From Saprospiraceae bacterium (GTDB lineage: Bacteria; Bacteroidota; Bacteroidia; Chitinophagales; Saprospiraceae): 64,000 nt of DNA. Under the pieces are notes generated by a model that was given only the letters and a program-made list of their open reading frames with translations, made no database searches and was not told the origin of the DNA. The stretch spans positions 108,004 to 172,003 of the forward strand of contig JALHLK010000006.1 of NCBI GenBank assembly GCA_022844565.1, given 5' to 3'. Numbering within the stretch: position 1 is the stretch's first letter; the number at the start of each line of letters is the position of its first letter. This document shows, one piece after another, positions 63,934 to 64,000 of this stretch. Made by a program: the position numbers and the translations under genes.

Positions 63934-64000
63934 CGGTCCCAATTCGAAGGAAGGGGTTTTTATAGAGGGAGAAGAGAAGGGGAAGGAAGAAGGCGAGATA

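Noticed and set aside
1..64000. tRNA or rRNA genes
   Set aside because: No cloverleaf-like or conserved rRNA sequence was recognised on either strand by eye; a covariance search would settle this.

Overview
The window is AT-rich bacterial DNA from a member of the Bacteroidota, possibly Saprospiria or Chitinophagia. This rests on several TAnnTTTG-type -7 promoter boxes, weak or absent Shine-Dalgarno sequences, many short lipoproteins, single-chain PurL, a PVC-type cytochrome/propeller protein paired with ThuA, and cassette- and palindrome-type intergenic repeats that I associate with this phylum. I see no rRNA or tRNA gene. The last 100 bases carry a strong promoter and a purine-rich leader that could precede an rRNA operon.

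Layout. (1) 1-19156 is mostly core genome: hisS (partial, TTG start) and pheS; a DUF4197 lipoprotein; a four-gene envelope operon with LVIVD-like lipoproteins; a ThuA plus PVC-type cytochrome pair; etfBA; DUF547; a phoH-osmC-aroA-TonB-like run; and a sodium/solute symporter. (2) About 19200-42350 is an accessory island. It holds a four-helix-bundle gene set between heptamer repeat arrays, a nucleotidyltransferase pair, a RloA/RloB (AbiL-like) pair, broken pieces of an AlbA-type regulator and of a second hsdR, a stand-alone reverse transcriptase beside a structured non-coding region, a complete type I restriction system (hsdR-hsdM-hsdS), three integron-like gene cassettes, an Xre-Panacea antitoxin with a truncated partner, and a PIN toxin/antitoxin pair. 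(3) 42442-52714 returns to metabolism: a class IV aminotransferase, purL, a second PIN toxin/antitoxin pair, and a uronate catabolic run (uxaC, kdgK, eda, MFS transporter). (4) 53121-64000 holds dnaX with a frameshift signal, ribA, dapA, an SDR enzyme, an SNF2 helicase, a hexose-6-phosphate mutarotase and comF, with two copies of a MITE-like element.

The most notable structure is 33978-40113. Read on the minus strand, it is three back-to-back cassettes. Each starts with an 8-9 base tag right after a boundary of the form (A)AACG|TT or ATG|TT. Each ends with the exact reverse complement of its own tag at the start of an attC-like palindrome, next to or overlapping the stop codon of its last gene. 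This is the diagnostic architecture of integron cassettes, but no integrase is in the window. The cargo looks like conflict machinery: an LRR protein plus a small protein that share a short Gly-Gln motif, a nuclease-like protein plus a Rad50-like zinc-hook ATPase, and an unrecognised 297-residue protein. Similar but decayed sites lie elsewhere in the island, so the island seems to have grown partly by cassette capture.
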